From positions 387,501 to 451,500 of the forward strand of contig JAFMOC010000264.1 of assembly GCA_019802505.1 (NCBI GenBank): a stretch of DNA of 64,000 bases. Direction: 5' to 3'. The stretch comes from Corydoras sp. C115 (lineage: Eukaryota > Chordata > Actinopteri > Siluriformes > Callichthyidae). The notes under the pieces were generated by a model, which saw nothing but the letters and a program-made list of their open reading frames with translations, ran no database searches and was not told the DNA's origin. This document shows positions 48,196-60,100 of the stretch, piece after piece. Position numbers and translations under genes: made by a program. Each line of letters starts with the position of its first letter. The first letter of the stretch is position 1.

Positions 48196-48293
48196 TTATA
48201 ATTGCTTATACATTTTTAGAAGCTACATTATTCCTATTCTTATATTCTTATTGTATAATTGCGTTAATGTTTAATATGTCTTGTGTGTTTGAA

Positions 48294-48298
<5 letters not shown>

Positions 48299-48376
<78 letters not shown>

Positions 48377-48389
48377 ATATTGATACCTA

Positions 48390-48424
<35 letters not shown>

Positions 48425-48465
48425 CTACTTCTGTTATTACAATTTTATATATATACCATTAAAAA

Positions 48466-48523
<58 letters not shown>

Positions 48524-48683
48524 ATTTGAAATTTAAGAGCAGGTTGACTGCAGTCTGGTTGGTGTCTCTCGGGTAAAACGAAAGGTCGTAGCACAGTTTT
48601 GCAAACTTGGCACAGGAGGGTATGTATGTGACCGATGCGCATATGTTAAGTATAATAAATCTGAACAGAAGTGTGTGTGTGTG

Positions 48684-48723
<40 letters not shown>
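48299..48723. repeat. Cluster of TA, ATT and TG microsatellites
   Basis: (TA)n 48299-48373, (ATT)n 48391-48423, (TG)n 48471-48521 and (TG)n 48673-48723. Confidence 0.95.
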
Positions 48724-48725
<2 letters not shown>

Positions 48726-49189
48726 TAAACTTTTTGCCTGTATTTGTCTGATGGATAAAAAGTGGTAGCATCAAAAAGGCTGTCTGCTCGCGTCTCTTGT
48801 TTGCGTGCAGTGTTTGTATGTTAGCGCAGTGATACCAGCGCATGTGTTAGCCGCAGTAAGGGGTCTTGAGGGGCCTTCAGTTGGACAGCTGGAAAGCCAA
48901 TCTGTCCTCGTTCTCCGCCGGCGACGGCGGGGCACACAGGCACCCAGTACGTTTCGAGCTGCAACACCTCTGCCCCCTTGCGCGCGCACACACACACACA
49001 CTTACACACATTCTAGCAAGCACCCGCGAGCAGGCCGCAGCCAGGGGCTGACAGCTCGACACAATCCGCCCAGCGTGCAGTCTGCATGAGGATGGGGTGG
49101 AAGAAGACCTGAGGGAGAGGCTGGAGGCCTGGCAGGAGCTATTTCTGCAGTTACCAGCCAGGCACAATGCCAACAGAGCCTGACGGAAC
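48724..49189. other. Unique, GC-richer intergenic DNA
   Basis: 48770-49180 is the most GC-rich non-genic stretch in the right half (gccggcgacggcgg near 48916). Overlapping ORFs on both strands lack recognisable domains. It could be regulatory DNA. Confidence 0.4.
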
Positions 49190-50400
49190 AAGCTACATTT
49201 GTGCTAACAAGCAATAAAAGCTACAACTTATGAGGAATTAAAAAAGCCATAGAAATAATTCTTATAAAGTCCAGCAAATGTAGTCTGTCTGTTGTAGCTT
49301 TTTTAAATATTTTTTTTCCTGCACCTCATAGGGGTGTGAAATGTGTGGCTATAAGCTAAACAAATACACAAATGTCTGTATGCATAAAAAATGTAAAGGT
49401 TGGGGGAAAAATAATGATTCTTTATTATTATAATAATTATGATAATAAATTAGTATTATTCATATCTTAATTGCATCCCACATAATTGTATCAATCTAAA
49501 TGCATTCTCCATTGCTTTTCAAATAAAATACATATATAATATAAATATATATTATATAATATAAATAATATAATATTTATATAATATAAATAATATAATA
49601 TAAATATATATAATCTCTCTTAATTGACTTTAACATTCACGTTAATGATCTTCAAATAGACGTTTAGGGTAATTAAAGTCTGCTGATTTCTAAAAAGCTA
49701 CAATAAAGGGAACAGGAATTTCAAAAGCCATAGAAATAATTCTCATAAAGTCCAGCAGATTTAGTCTGTCTGTTGTAGATGGTTTTAAAATAATAAAATA
49801 ATAAAATCAAAAATAAAATCAATTTTTCTGCACCTCATAGGGGTGTGAAAAGCGAGGCTACACGTTAAATGAATACAGAAATAGCATTTTGTCTGTATGC
49901 ATAAAAATAAATTAAATTAAGTAGTTAAGTAGTAAAGTTGGGGGGGGAAATTTGTATTATTTATATCTTAATTGCATTCCACATAATTTTATCCCAATCT
50001 AAATGCATTCTCTCTTTTAATTGGCTTTAATATTCACGTTAATGATCTTCAAATAGACAGTTATGGTCATTAAAGGCTGTCTGATTTCTAAAAAGCTACA
50101 TTTGTGCTAACAAGCAATAAAAGGTCCAACAGGAATTTCAAAAGCCATAGAAATAATTCTTATAAAGTCCAGCAGATTTAGTCTGTCTGTTGTAGCTTTT
50201 TAAAATAATAATAATAAAAAAAATTCCTGCACCTCGTAGTGGTGTGAAAAGCGAGGCTACATTCTAAACAATACAGAAATCGCCTTTTTTATGTATGCAT
50301 AAATTTATGTATGCATTTTATTGCATACATAAATTTTTATTATTTATATGTTATTTGTATCCCACATAATTTTTATTCATTCATTTTTGCTTTTCAAATA
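49190..50400. repeat. Diverged tandem triplication, unit of about 400-500 bp
   Basis: Units of about 49190-49693, 49694-50093 and 50094-50400. Each contains agccatagaaataattct, aaagtccagca, tagtctgtctgttgtag, cctgcacctc and tgtatgcata in order. Units 1 and 2 also share ttaacgttaatgatcttcaaatagac-type sequence. Confidence 0.88.
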
Positions 50401-50917
50401 CTGCTTCCTGATTAGACTTATAGGTATACTCACCACGTAAAAGGCACGGAAACAGCCTTGACAGGTCACAAGACCAATGACCTTTACAGGCCACACTGCA
50501 TTATTTTTACCTAGAGACAATTCTGCATTGCCAATTTAATTAGTACCATATTTTTAGAATGTGGGCAAAGAAAAAAAAACAGTGCAGAATCCGAATATAA
50601 AGCCTTTAAACAGAAAACACACAGACCATCACTGGCCAGAAATTCAGAAATCGAACCTTCTAGCTATAAGACAGCAATATATTCACCGGGTCAACATGTC
50701 ACCCTGAAGAAATGCTTAAACAGTCAGTAAAGTGTAGTAAAGTACATAAACATGAAAGTATAATACACTGTAACATTAATTAGATTTTATATTGCTTAAA
50801 TGTTGATTATAAATTTTACACTGCTATAAAACTACGTCACAAGCAATACATATAATAACATATTATAGTCTTGTCAATATCCAATTAATGACGCTTATAG
50901 TTTTAAAAGCAGTAAAT

Positions 50918-50920
50918 ATA

Positions 50921-50989
<69 letters not shown>

Positions 50990-51002
50990 AATAACAACAA
51001 CA

Positions 51003-51052
<50 letters not shown>

Positions 51053-51242
51053 TAATAATAACAATAAAAATAACAATAATAACAACAATAATATTCATTC
51101 ATTCATTCATTATCTCCCGCTTTATCCTCTATTAGGGTCGCGGTGGGGTTCCCCATGCCCATCCAGAGGAGAACGTCTCGGGCGCTGGGCAGATAGACCC
51201 AGGACAGGGCGCCAATCCATCGCTGGGCAACAACAATAATAT

Positions 51243-51292
<50 letters not shown>

Positions 51293-51339
51293 CAACAACA
51301 ACAACAACAACAACACCAACAACAATATAATACAATAAC

Positions 51340-51371
<32 letters not shown>

Positions 51372-51391
51372 CAATAACAACAACAACAACA

Positions 51392-51461
<70 letters not shown>

Positions 51462-51518
51462 CAGTAACAATAAAAATAACAATAATAACAACAATAATAT
51501 ATTAATAATAATAATAAC

Positions 51519-51581
<63 letters not shown>

Positions 51582-51588
51582 AATAATA

Positions 51589-51624
<36 letters not shown>
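50918..51624. repeat. Large ATT/AAT/AAC compound microsatellite
   Basis: Alternating blocks of (ATT)n, (AAT)n and (AAC)n with strand-switching, interrupted by one V-SINE fragment (51093-51230). The blocks are mutually complementary. Confidence 0.95.
51093..51230 (-). mobile_element. V-SINE 3' fragment in the microsatellite
   Basis: Tail to catcgctgggca; the rest is lost or was never copied. Confidence 0.85.
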
Positions 51625-51987
51625 AGCAAATTGGGTATTCATTATCAGCTTTTGACAGCCCCTGCGGACATAAATTGGGGTGATGCCAGAGGTGTCTCTA
51701 CATGTGTACTTGTGCATGTGCTTTTAGTTTTGGCAGGGGCAACCAAACATCCAGCACAAAACTGGGACCATCTGTCTGAGGGCTCCACAGCCCAGGGATG
51801 GGACATCCTGAATCCTTTTCCTAACACACACACACACACACACACACACACTTTGTGCTTTTTTGATATTTTGTAATAAAACTAAAAAAACAGAATATAC
51901 ATGGTTCATAGAAGTAAAAAAGCAGACAGTCAATAAACATAGAAAAAAACAATTGTGACTTATTTAAATGTGTTTTACACAGACATT
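51625..51987. other. Unique DNA with a (CA)n run
   Basis: (CA)n at 51825-51850; no gene seen. Confidence 0.45.
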
Positions 51988-52320
51988 AATTCATTCATTA
52001 TATTCTGCTTAATTCTCCTCTAGGGTCATGGGGGGGTTCTCCATGCCCATCCAGGGGAGAACGTCTCGGTCGCTGGGCAGATACACCCAGGACAGAGTGC
52101 GAATCTATCGCTGGACACACACTCACTCACACATACACACAATTTGGAGCATTCAATTCACCTTGAATCCATGTTTTTGGACAGTGGGAGGAATCCGGAG
52201 AACCAGAGGAAACCCACACGGACACGGGGAGACTTGGAAACTCCACTCAGATGGGGATTCGAACCTGGATCCCCAGCGTTGAGAGGAGAACATGCTAACC
52301 ACTAAGCCACCGTGCCGCCC
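51988..52320 (-). mobile_element. V-SINE copy, full length, diverged
   Basis: Flanks acagacat and acagtcat are a possible imperfect target duplication. Confidence 0.85.
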
Positions 52321-52676
52321 ACAGTCATAAATCCAAGACTCTAGTTGTGTTCTAGTTAGAAGTGAAGATCAAATAAGCAGAAGGTTAAAAGTATAAGTGG
52401 CTGCATTGTGATTTTACGCTAATCTCGGATGTGCCTGGCTTAATTTAGGGTTTAAATTATATTTATATGTATATTTCTGCAAAACAATACAAGGACTTGT
52501 ATTTATAGTATGAAGGGAATGTTGCATTTCTTTTTTAAAAACTTTTATGTTGTTCAAATATTATCTCAACTTCTTTCTTTGCATCTGTAACATCTGACCT
52601 CCTGCATATTTTTTTTTTACATTTGTAATCCAAGTTATTTTTCATCTAGCAGTTTTAAAAAGTGACCACATTAGTT
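52321..52676. other. Unique AT-rich DNA
   Basis: Nothing recognised. Confidence 0.45.
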
Positions 52677-53000
52677 TAGTGGGCTTAGTGGTTAGCATGT
52701 TCTCCTCTCAGCACTCGGCATCCAGGTTCCAATCCCAATCTGGATGGAATTTCTATGTTGTCCCCTGGGGTCCGGTTTCCTTCCACAGTAAAAAAAACAT
52801 GGATCAAGGCAAATGTAATGCTCTAAATTGCCCCATATGGTGTTTTGGTGTGTGTGTGTGTGAGTGCCCAGTGATAGATTGGCGCCCTGTCCTGCGTGTA
52901 TCTGCCCAGCGCCCGAAACGTTCTCCCCTGGATGGGCATGCCCCCCCCCCCCCCGACCCTAATATAGGATAAAGAGGAAGATAATGAATGGATGGATGGG
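52677..53000 (+). mobile_element. V-SINE copy, diverged
   Basis: Core damaged (tctatgttgtcccctgg); C run of about 13 near 52941. Confidence 0.82.
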
Positions 53001-53096
53001 TGTGTTAGTACTAAAAAACTTGACTGACCAGCACACAGCCCTGATCTCGAGCCCAATTAACATATTTGGGATGTATATATATATATATATAGACCT

Positions 53097-53454
53097 GACG
53101 GCACGGTGGCTTAGTGGTTAGCATGTTCTCCTCTCAGCACTAGGGATTCCCGGTTCGAATCCCCATCTGGGTGGAGTTTCCATGTTCTCCCCGTGTCTGC
53201 GTGGGTTTCCTCCGGGTTCTCCGGTTTCCTCCCACAGTCCAAAAACATGGATTAAGTCAATTGAATTCTCAAAAAAAAAAAATTGCCCCATATAGAGTGT
53301 GTCTGTGTGAGTGAGTGTGTGCCCAGCGATGGATTGGCGCCCTGTCCTGGGTGTGTCTGCCCAGCGCCCGAGACGTTCTCCCCTGGATGGGCATGGGGAA
53401 CCCCACCGCGACCCTAATAGAGGATAAAGCGGGAGATAATGAATGAATGAATGA
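53097..53454 (+). mobile_element. V-SINE copy, full length, with target duplication
   Basis: atatatagacct flanks it on both sides. An A13 run interrupts the middle region (53270-53282). Confidence 0.9.
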
Positions 53455-53463
53455 ATATATATA

Positions 53464-53525
53464 GACCTTTATTTAACCAGGCAAATCATTAAGAACAAAT
53501 TCTTATTTACAATGACAGCCTGACA
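53464..53525. repeat. Dispersed fish repeat motif
   Basis: cctttatttaaccaggcaaa followed by aagaacaaattcttatttac and aatgacagcct, a segment I recognise as very common in fish genomes. Class uncertain. Confidence 0.55.
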
Positions 53526-53735
53526 AAAAAAAAAACATACAGCACACAAACAACACTATAAGACAACAAAAACAACAATAACATTATAAAGTGTCTAAAT
53601 AAGTATGAAGACTGCATTCCGGACACTCTAGTGCATCATCAGTGTCAGGCCTCACATTCATTTTTGGATTTGCAAAAGAAAAGTTAATAACAATCATAGT
53701 TTTGGTTTTGAGGCGGATGTTTATGATGCAAGGAA

Positions 53736-53788
<53 letters not shown>

Positions 53789-54008
53789 TTGCGTAATCTA
53801 ATGACCAGCGATCAGAGGTGACAGGCAGCTGATGTTCTAAGTGACATCATTCCTATTACTTCAGACAGGGCACGCTTGACTCCGTCGGCATGCTGCACTC
53901 AGCTGATCATGTGAAACTGAGATAAGTCAGTGTTCACAAACCCAAACACATTTAGGGACCCAGTTTATTTTCTGTCAATAGATAAAGCAAATTGCTAGAT
54001 GATAAAAA
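53526..54008. other. Unique DNA with a (TG)n run
   Basis: (TG)n at 53741-53787. The rest is non-repetitive; no gene. Confidence 0.45.
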
Positions 54009-54010
54009 CC

Positions 54011-54068
<58 letters not shown>

Positions 54069-54416
54069 GGGCGGCACGGTGGCTTAGTGGTCAGCACGTT
54101 CTCCTCTCAGCGCTAGGGATTCCCGGTTCGAATCCCCATCTGGGTGGAGTTTCCATGTTCTCCCCGTGTCCGCGTGGGTTTCCTCCGGGTTCTCTGGTTT
54201 CCTCCCACAGTCCAAAAACATGGATCAAGTTAATTGAGTTCTCTAAATTGCCCCATATAGAGTGTGTCTGTGTGAGTGAGTGTGTGCCCAGCGATGGATT
54301 GGCGCCCTGTTCTGGGTGTATCTGCCCAGCGCCCGAGACATTCTCCCCTGGATGGGCATGGGGAACCCCACCGCGACCCTAATAGAGGATAAAGCGGGAG
54401 ATAATGAATGAATGAA
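54069..54416 (+). mobile_element. V-SINE copy, full length, inside an (ATA)n microsatellite
   Basis: ATA repeats on both sides (54010-54068 and 54417-54429) look like an expanded target duplication. Confidence 0.9.
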
Positions 54417-54704
54417 TAATAATAATAATGATAATAGTAATGTTTTTTTTTTATTAGTCACGTTTTGCCTTTAATGTGTATGTGACTAATGATCAAAATG
54501 TGTTTTGAAACTAATTGTTTCTAATTGTTGGTGAGTCTACAAGAGCTAATTATATCTCAGTGCAGCTGATGGACAGACAATCCCATGCTTTCTCTTAAAT
54601 GTATTTGCAATTGAGACCAACCTGTCCACAATGGAAAATAATTCATTTTAAAATAATAATTGTATTTAAATAATAATTAAATACATTTTAATGAATTTAA
54701 TGTT

Positions 54705-55167
54705 GGCGGCACGGTGGCTTAGTGGTTAGCATGTTCTCCTCTCAGCGCTAGGGATTCCCGGTTCGAATCCCCATCTGGGTGGAGTTTCCATGTTCTCCCC
54801 GTGTCCGCGTGGGTTTCCTCCGGGTTCTCCGCTTTCCTCCCACAGTCCAAAAACATGGATCAAGTCAATTCATTCATTCATTATCTCCCGCTTTATCCTC
54901 TAATAGGGTCCCCATCCAGGGGAGAATGTCTCAGGCACTGGGCAGATTGACCCAGGACAGGACGCCAAGGATCAAGTCAATTGAATTCTCCAAATTGCCC
55001 CATATAGAGTGTGTCTGAGTGAGTGAGTGTGTGCCCAGCGATGGATTGGCGCCCTGTCCTGGGTGTATCTGCCCAGTGCCCGAGATGTTCTCCCTGGATG
55101 GGCATGGGGAACCCCACCGCGACCCTAATAGAGGATAAAGCGGGAGATAATGAATGAATGAATGAAT
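54705..55167 (+). mobile_element. V-SINE copy with a second V-SINE inserted in it
   Basis: Outer duplication aatttaatgtt (54694-54704 and 55168-55178). The inner minus, 5'-truncated copy (54871-54968) is flanked by ggatcaagtcaatt (54857-54870 and 54969-54982), which is itself outer-SINE sequence. Confidence 0.92.
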
Positions 55168-55178
55168 AATTTAATGTT

Positions 55179-55613
55179 TTTTTTTTACAATTTGCAGATG
55201 TTTTTTTTAATGTATATAGTAATAGTAATATTTCTATAAAATGAAGACGTAATTACCTTTTGGACTTATTTTGACCTGTTTGACTTTATTCTTTGGGAGC
55301 CAACATAAAGAACAGAAGCTGTTCTGCATGTGCCATTCATTCATTCATTCATTCATTCATTCATTTGATTCGAAATATTCCAGTTTATTGGCCTGTTTGA
55401 CTTTATCCTTTGGGAGCCAGAATGTGTCATTCATTCATTCAATTATTCATTATCTTCCACTTTATCTTCTACTAGGTTCGCAGGGGGAAGGTCAGTTCAA
55501 CACAACTCCACACAATATAATAAACAGCAACAAATTATAGATATTATTAACATCTGAGTGATATAGAACTTTGATTTTGCTTCTCACAAAGAGTGATGGA
55601 GAAGACTCCAGTG
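55179..55613. other. AT-rich DNA with a short V-SINE fragment
   Basis: Two partial copies of a tggcctgtttgactttat-type segment (about 55270 and 55390), (TTCA)n at 55337-55364, and a minus V-SINE tail fragment at 55437-55488. Confidence 0.6.
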
Positions 55614-55949
55614 CTCCCATCCATCCATCCATCCATTATCTTCCGCTTTATCCTCTATGCCCATCCAAGGGAGAACGTCTCGGGCGCTGGGCAGATAGAC
55701 CCAGGACAGGGCGCCAATCTATCACTGGGCACACACTCACTCTCACACAGACACACTCTATATGGGGCAATTTGGAGAACTCAATTGACTTGATCCATAT
55801 TTTTGAACTGTGGGAGGAAACCGGAGAACCTGGAGGAAACCCACACGGACACGGGGAGAACATGGAAACTCCACCCAGATGGGGATTCGAACCGGGAATG
55901 TCTAGTGCTGAGAGGAGAACATGCTAAACCAGTAAGCCCTGTGCCGCCC
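55614..55949 (-). mobile_element. V-SINE copy with a small deletion and target duplication
   Basis: ctccagtg flanks it (55606-55613 and 55950-55957). The G-run segment is deleted. Confidence 0.88.
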
Positions 55950-55984
55950 CTCCAGTGTAAAGTATCTTACAGCACCATATGAAT

Positions 55985-56337
55985 TTTCATTCATTCATTC
56001 ATTCATTCATTCATTATCTCCCGCTTTATCCTCTATTGGGGTCGCGGTGGGGTTCCCCATGCCCATCCAGGGGAGAACGTCTCGGGCGCTGGGCAGATAG
56101 ACCCAGGACAGGGCGCCAATCCATCGCTGGGCACACACTCACTCACACTGACACACTCTATATGGGGCAATTTTGAGAATTCAATTGACTTGATCTGTGG
56201 GAGGAAACCGGAGAACCCAGAGGAAACCCACGCAGACACGGGGAGAACATGGAAACTCCACCCAGATGGGGATTTGAACCGGGAATCCCTAGCGCTGAGA
56301 GGAGAACATGCTAAACACTAAGCCACCGTGCCGTCCC
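55985..56337 (-). mobile_element. V-SINE copy, nearly full length, with target duplication
   Basis: atatgaat flanks it (55977-55984 and 56338-56345). Short deletion in the core (gatctgtggg). Confidence 0.89.
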
Positions 56338-56357
56338 ATATGAATGTGTATATAGTA

Positions 56358-56359
<2 letters not shown>

Positions 56360-56436
<77 letters not shown>
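56360..56436. repeat. (TA)n microsatellite
   Basis: About 38 TA units. Confidence 0.96.
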
Positions 56437-56443
<7 letters not shown>

Positions 56444-57053
56444 GTGTATGTGTATATTATATATTTATAAATATATATGTGTATATATATAACTATAAAA
56501 TATTAATTTTATTGTATTCTCTGCTCAGTCCAGTTATGATCAGAGATACTCTTGTATCTGTCGCCCTCTTTCGGATTAATGCCGATGGTGCAACGATTCC
56601 GAAGTAGGCACGCTGAATAATGATCCGTTCGAGCCAGGAACAGATGAGTCGATTCCTCGTTATGTTATGATCGTATCGAATACATAATTCGAAAATATTC
56701 CAGTTAATTACTGTTTTAAAGTAATTGAGTATATGTATGCGTGAGTTAATTACAGTAACGTTAATGTTACACTGGTATAACAATAAAGTAACAATCTCCT
56801 AAATTTCTGACTTGGTTTAAGTCCTACACAATTAACAATTTAAAAAAAAAATAATTGCTCGTTTTTTAAGCCTTTAGTAAGTTTAACTGAGTAAAAATCT
56901 ACACTATGTCTACATATTTACTGAAACTTTAATCAAAACACCGATTTAATTCCAATAAACGCTACTGATTTTATAGTGTAATAGATCGAATCTAAGAATC
57001 GACTCCTACAAGATTCACTTCAATATTCCCCTGAAGACTCGTCGCTGCTGAGG
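56437..57053 (+). promoter_or_regulatory. ercc1: ercc1 upstream region
   Basis: Unique sequence between the last upstream microsatellite and the ercc1 ATG. No TATA box close to the gene is evident and no CpG-rich promoter is obvious. Promoter position is inferred only from location. Confidence 0.4.
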
Positions 57054-57116
57054 ATGGAAAACAAGAAATTTAACATTAATTTGGACGATTCTGCGTTTAA
57101 TCGGGAAAACTCTGCG
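57054..57116 (+). CDS. ercc1: ercc1 coding exon 1
   Basis: The exon encodes 21 residues starting MENKKFNINLDDSAF, comparable to the KKFVIPLDED segment of human ERCC1. Two donors are possible. GTTGGT at 57117 ends the exon in phase 0 and joins exon 2 in frame. GTATCA at 57121 would put exon 2 in a frame that stops after about five codons. I therefore prefer 57117. The ATG context (gaggATGG) is good. Confidence 0.75.
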
Positions 57117-60100
57117 GTTGGTATCATGCAGTTTGTTTTCTGTTCAAACGAACTGTATTCTTAGTTTTAAAATGGTGTTTTTTACAATGGTAGCTGCTGT
57201 TAGTTTTAGCGTAATGCTAGCTTTAGCGTCACAGGTTACTATGCTGTTATTAGAACGTTTTAGAACGATTACGTTTTCCTTTAGGATAATCTTTAAATGT
57301 CAGAAAATTGACTTTCAAAAGTTTATTTATACTAGGTTTGCCACCCGCCCCATTAAATACGGAATCGTCGCGTATTTGGCAAATAAATGTTACGTCCTCT
57401 ACTGAACAAATAAGGGCCGCGAATTGTTCCATATTTCCATAAATCTCCCGTAAACATGTCTGTTATGCGACATTAACACAAAATCTAACAACAATAATAA
57501 TTAAAAGCTCCGCTTCTCTAAACCCAGGTGTAAACTCTGAATTCTGGTTGCAATGTATTCAGTGACCATAGAGGGCGCTGTTGTCAATTTAGAGCCCAAA
57601 GTAACATTCATTTATTCATCCATACAAGGGATTCCCGGTTCGAATCCCCATCTGGGTGGGGTTTCCATGTTCTCCCCGTGTCCGCGTGGATTTCCTCCGG
57701 GTTCTCCGGTTTCCTCCCACAGTCCAATTGAGTTCTCCAAGTTGCCCCATATAGAGTGTGTCTGTGTGAGTGAGTGTGTGCCCAGCGATAGGTTGGCGTC
57801 CTGTCCTGGATGTGTCTGCCCGCGCCCGAGACGTTCTCCCCTGGATGGGCATGTGGAACCCCCCCCCCCCGCGACCCTAATAGAGGATAAAGTGGAAGAT
57901 AATGGATGGATGAATTAATTATTCATCCATCTTCCTAATTTATTCATTAAATAAGGATTAGGGGATGGGGGGGGGACGTTTCGGGCATGGGGCAGATACA
58001 CCCAGGACAGGACACTATCACTGGTATGCTCACACACACACTCTATATGGGTCAATTTAGAGCATCCATCCATCCATTATCTTCCGCTTTATCCTCTATT
58101 AGGGTTGCGGGGGGTTCCCCATGCCCATCCAGGGGAGAACGTTTCGGGCGCTGAGCAGATACACCCAGGATAGGGCGCCAATCTATCACTGGGCACACAC
58201 TCACACAGACACACTCTATATGGGGCAATTTGGAGAACTCATCTGACTTGATCCATGTTTTTTGGACTGTGGGAGGAAACCGGAGAACCCGGAGGAAACC
58301 CACGCGGACACGGGGAGAACATGGAAACTAAGATTCCCAGCCCTGAGAATGCCCCAGCCTCTATGTCGCCCCTGTTCAAGTTGAAGTAATTAATTTTTCC
58401 TCTATTAGGGTCGTGGTGGTGGGGGGGGGGGGGTTCCTCATGCCCATCCAGGGGAGAACGTTTCGGGTGCTGAGCAGATACACCCAGGACAGGACACTAT
58501 CACTGGGTACGCTCACTCACATAAACACACTCTATGGGGCAATTCAGAGCATCTGTCCATCCATCCATCTATTATCTTCCGCTTTATCCTCTACTAGGGT
58601 CATGGGGGAGGTCTGTCTATCAATCTATCGCTGGGCACACACTCACTCACACAGACACACTCTATATGGGGCAATTTGGAGAATTCAATTGACTTGATCC
58701 ATGTTTTTGGACTGTGGGAGGAAACCGGAGAACCCGGAGGAAACCACGCGGACACGGGGAGAACATGGAAACTCCACCCAGATGGGGATTCGAACCGGGA
58801 ATCCCTAGCTCTGAGAGGAGAACATGCTAACCACTAAACCAACGTGCCGCCCTGTCCCTTGTTTTCATTTCTAAAATGTTGCAACCCTAATTTACACATA
58901 CCTATAACATTGAACAGTGTGGTGTTATTAGAGCATCAGTTTGCATTACGTTCTGATATTCATACGTTTATATCCTGGAGATCTTCATCCATGGCTCTGC
59001 TGACGAATACTGTATGGAACCTGACAAGGCGGTCCTGCAGGACGCCCCCTAATGGACTCACATATAGTTTTCCGGTTGTTAGTTTTTCCATTTGTTTAAT
59101 ATCTGGACATGGCTGTTCTACACTATTGTTGCTGCCTGGCCGCTCAAGGAGGATGAGTCCCCCACCGAGTCTTGGTCCTCCCAAGGTTTCTTCCTTAAAT
59201 AACAGCATAACAGGGAGTTTTTTCTTGCCACTGTCGCTTCGGCTCGCTGTTTGGGGGTTTAAAGGCTTTTCATTCTGTAAAGCTGCTTTGTGACAATGTA
59301 CAATGTAAAAAGCACCATATAAATAAATGACTTGAACTTGATATCTGGTTCTAACAGGTGCCGTCTCTTTTTAAACCCTCATCCAAAGAAAGCCATGCAG
59401 AAAGCTCGGATACCCAAAGTGCCCCTCAAGCTGGAGGGCAGTCCATGTCGTATGCCCAGTTTATTGTCCAAAGCAAAGATAAAGAGAGACCTGTGCCTGG
59501 ACCGACAGCAGGGCGAGCACAGGACGAGCACAGTGATGGCCAAACCTGCAACGAGACTACATCCAAGAGCGCAGAGCATCAACAGGACTCGACCGAAAAG
59601 CTGGAAACGGATGAAAGTAAAAGCACGGAAGGACTTGTCATCACACCGCAGATGCTGGGGTCAGGGAACAGCATCATTGTTAGCCCAAGACAGGTAGGAG
59701 TTAATAGCAGGTTACAAGATTATTAATTCATTTATTATCTTCCTCTTATAGGTTCCCGGGGGGGGGGGGGGGGGGGGGGGGAGAACTTTTTAGTCTCTAA
59801 GCAGATACACCCAGGACAGGACACCAATCTATCACTGGGCACACACTCACTCACACAAACACACTCTATATGGTGCAATTTGGAGAACTCAATTTACCCT
59901 GAATCCATATTTTTGGACTGTGGGAGGAAACCGGAGAACCCATAGGAGACTCATGCAGACACGGGGAGAACATGGAAACTCCCCTCAGATCGGGAAAATT
60001 AATCCATACTTTTTTTTAGGACTAAATGAATATTTCCTGGAACTCTTAATTCATCCATTATCTTCTGCTTTATCCTCTATTAGGGTCGCGGGGGTGGGGG

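Noticed and set aside
48805..49214. Cluster of overlapping ORFs on both strands
   Set aside because: Typical of a GC-rich non-coding patch; no protein family recognised.
51132..51629. ORFs of poly-Ile, poly-Asn, poly-Leu and Tyr-Ile repeats
   Set aside because: Translations of ATT/AAT and TA microsatellites.
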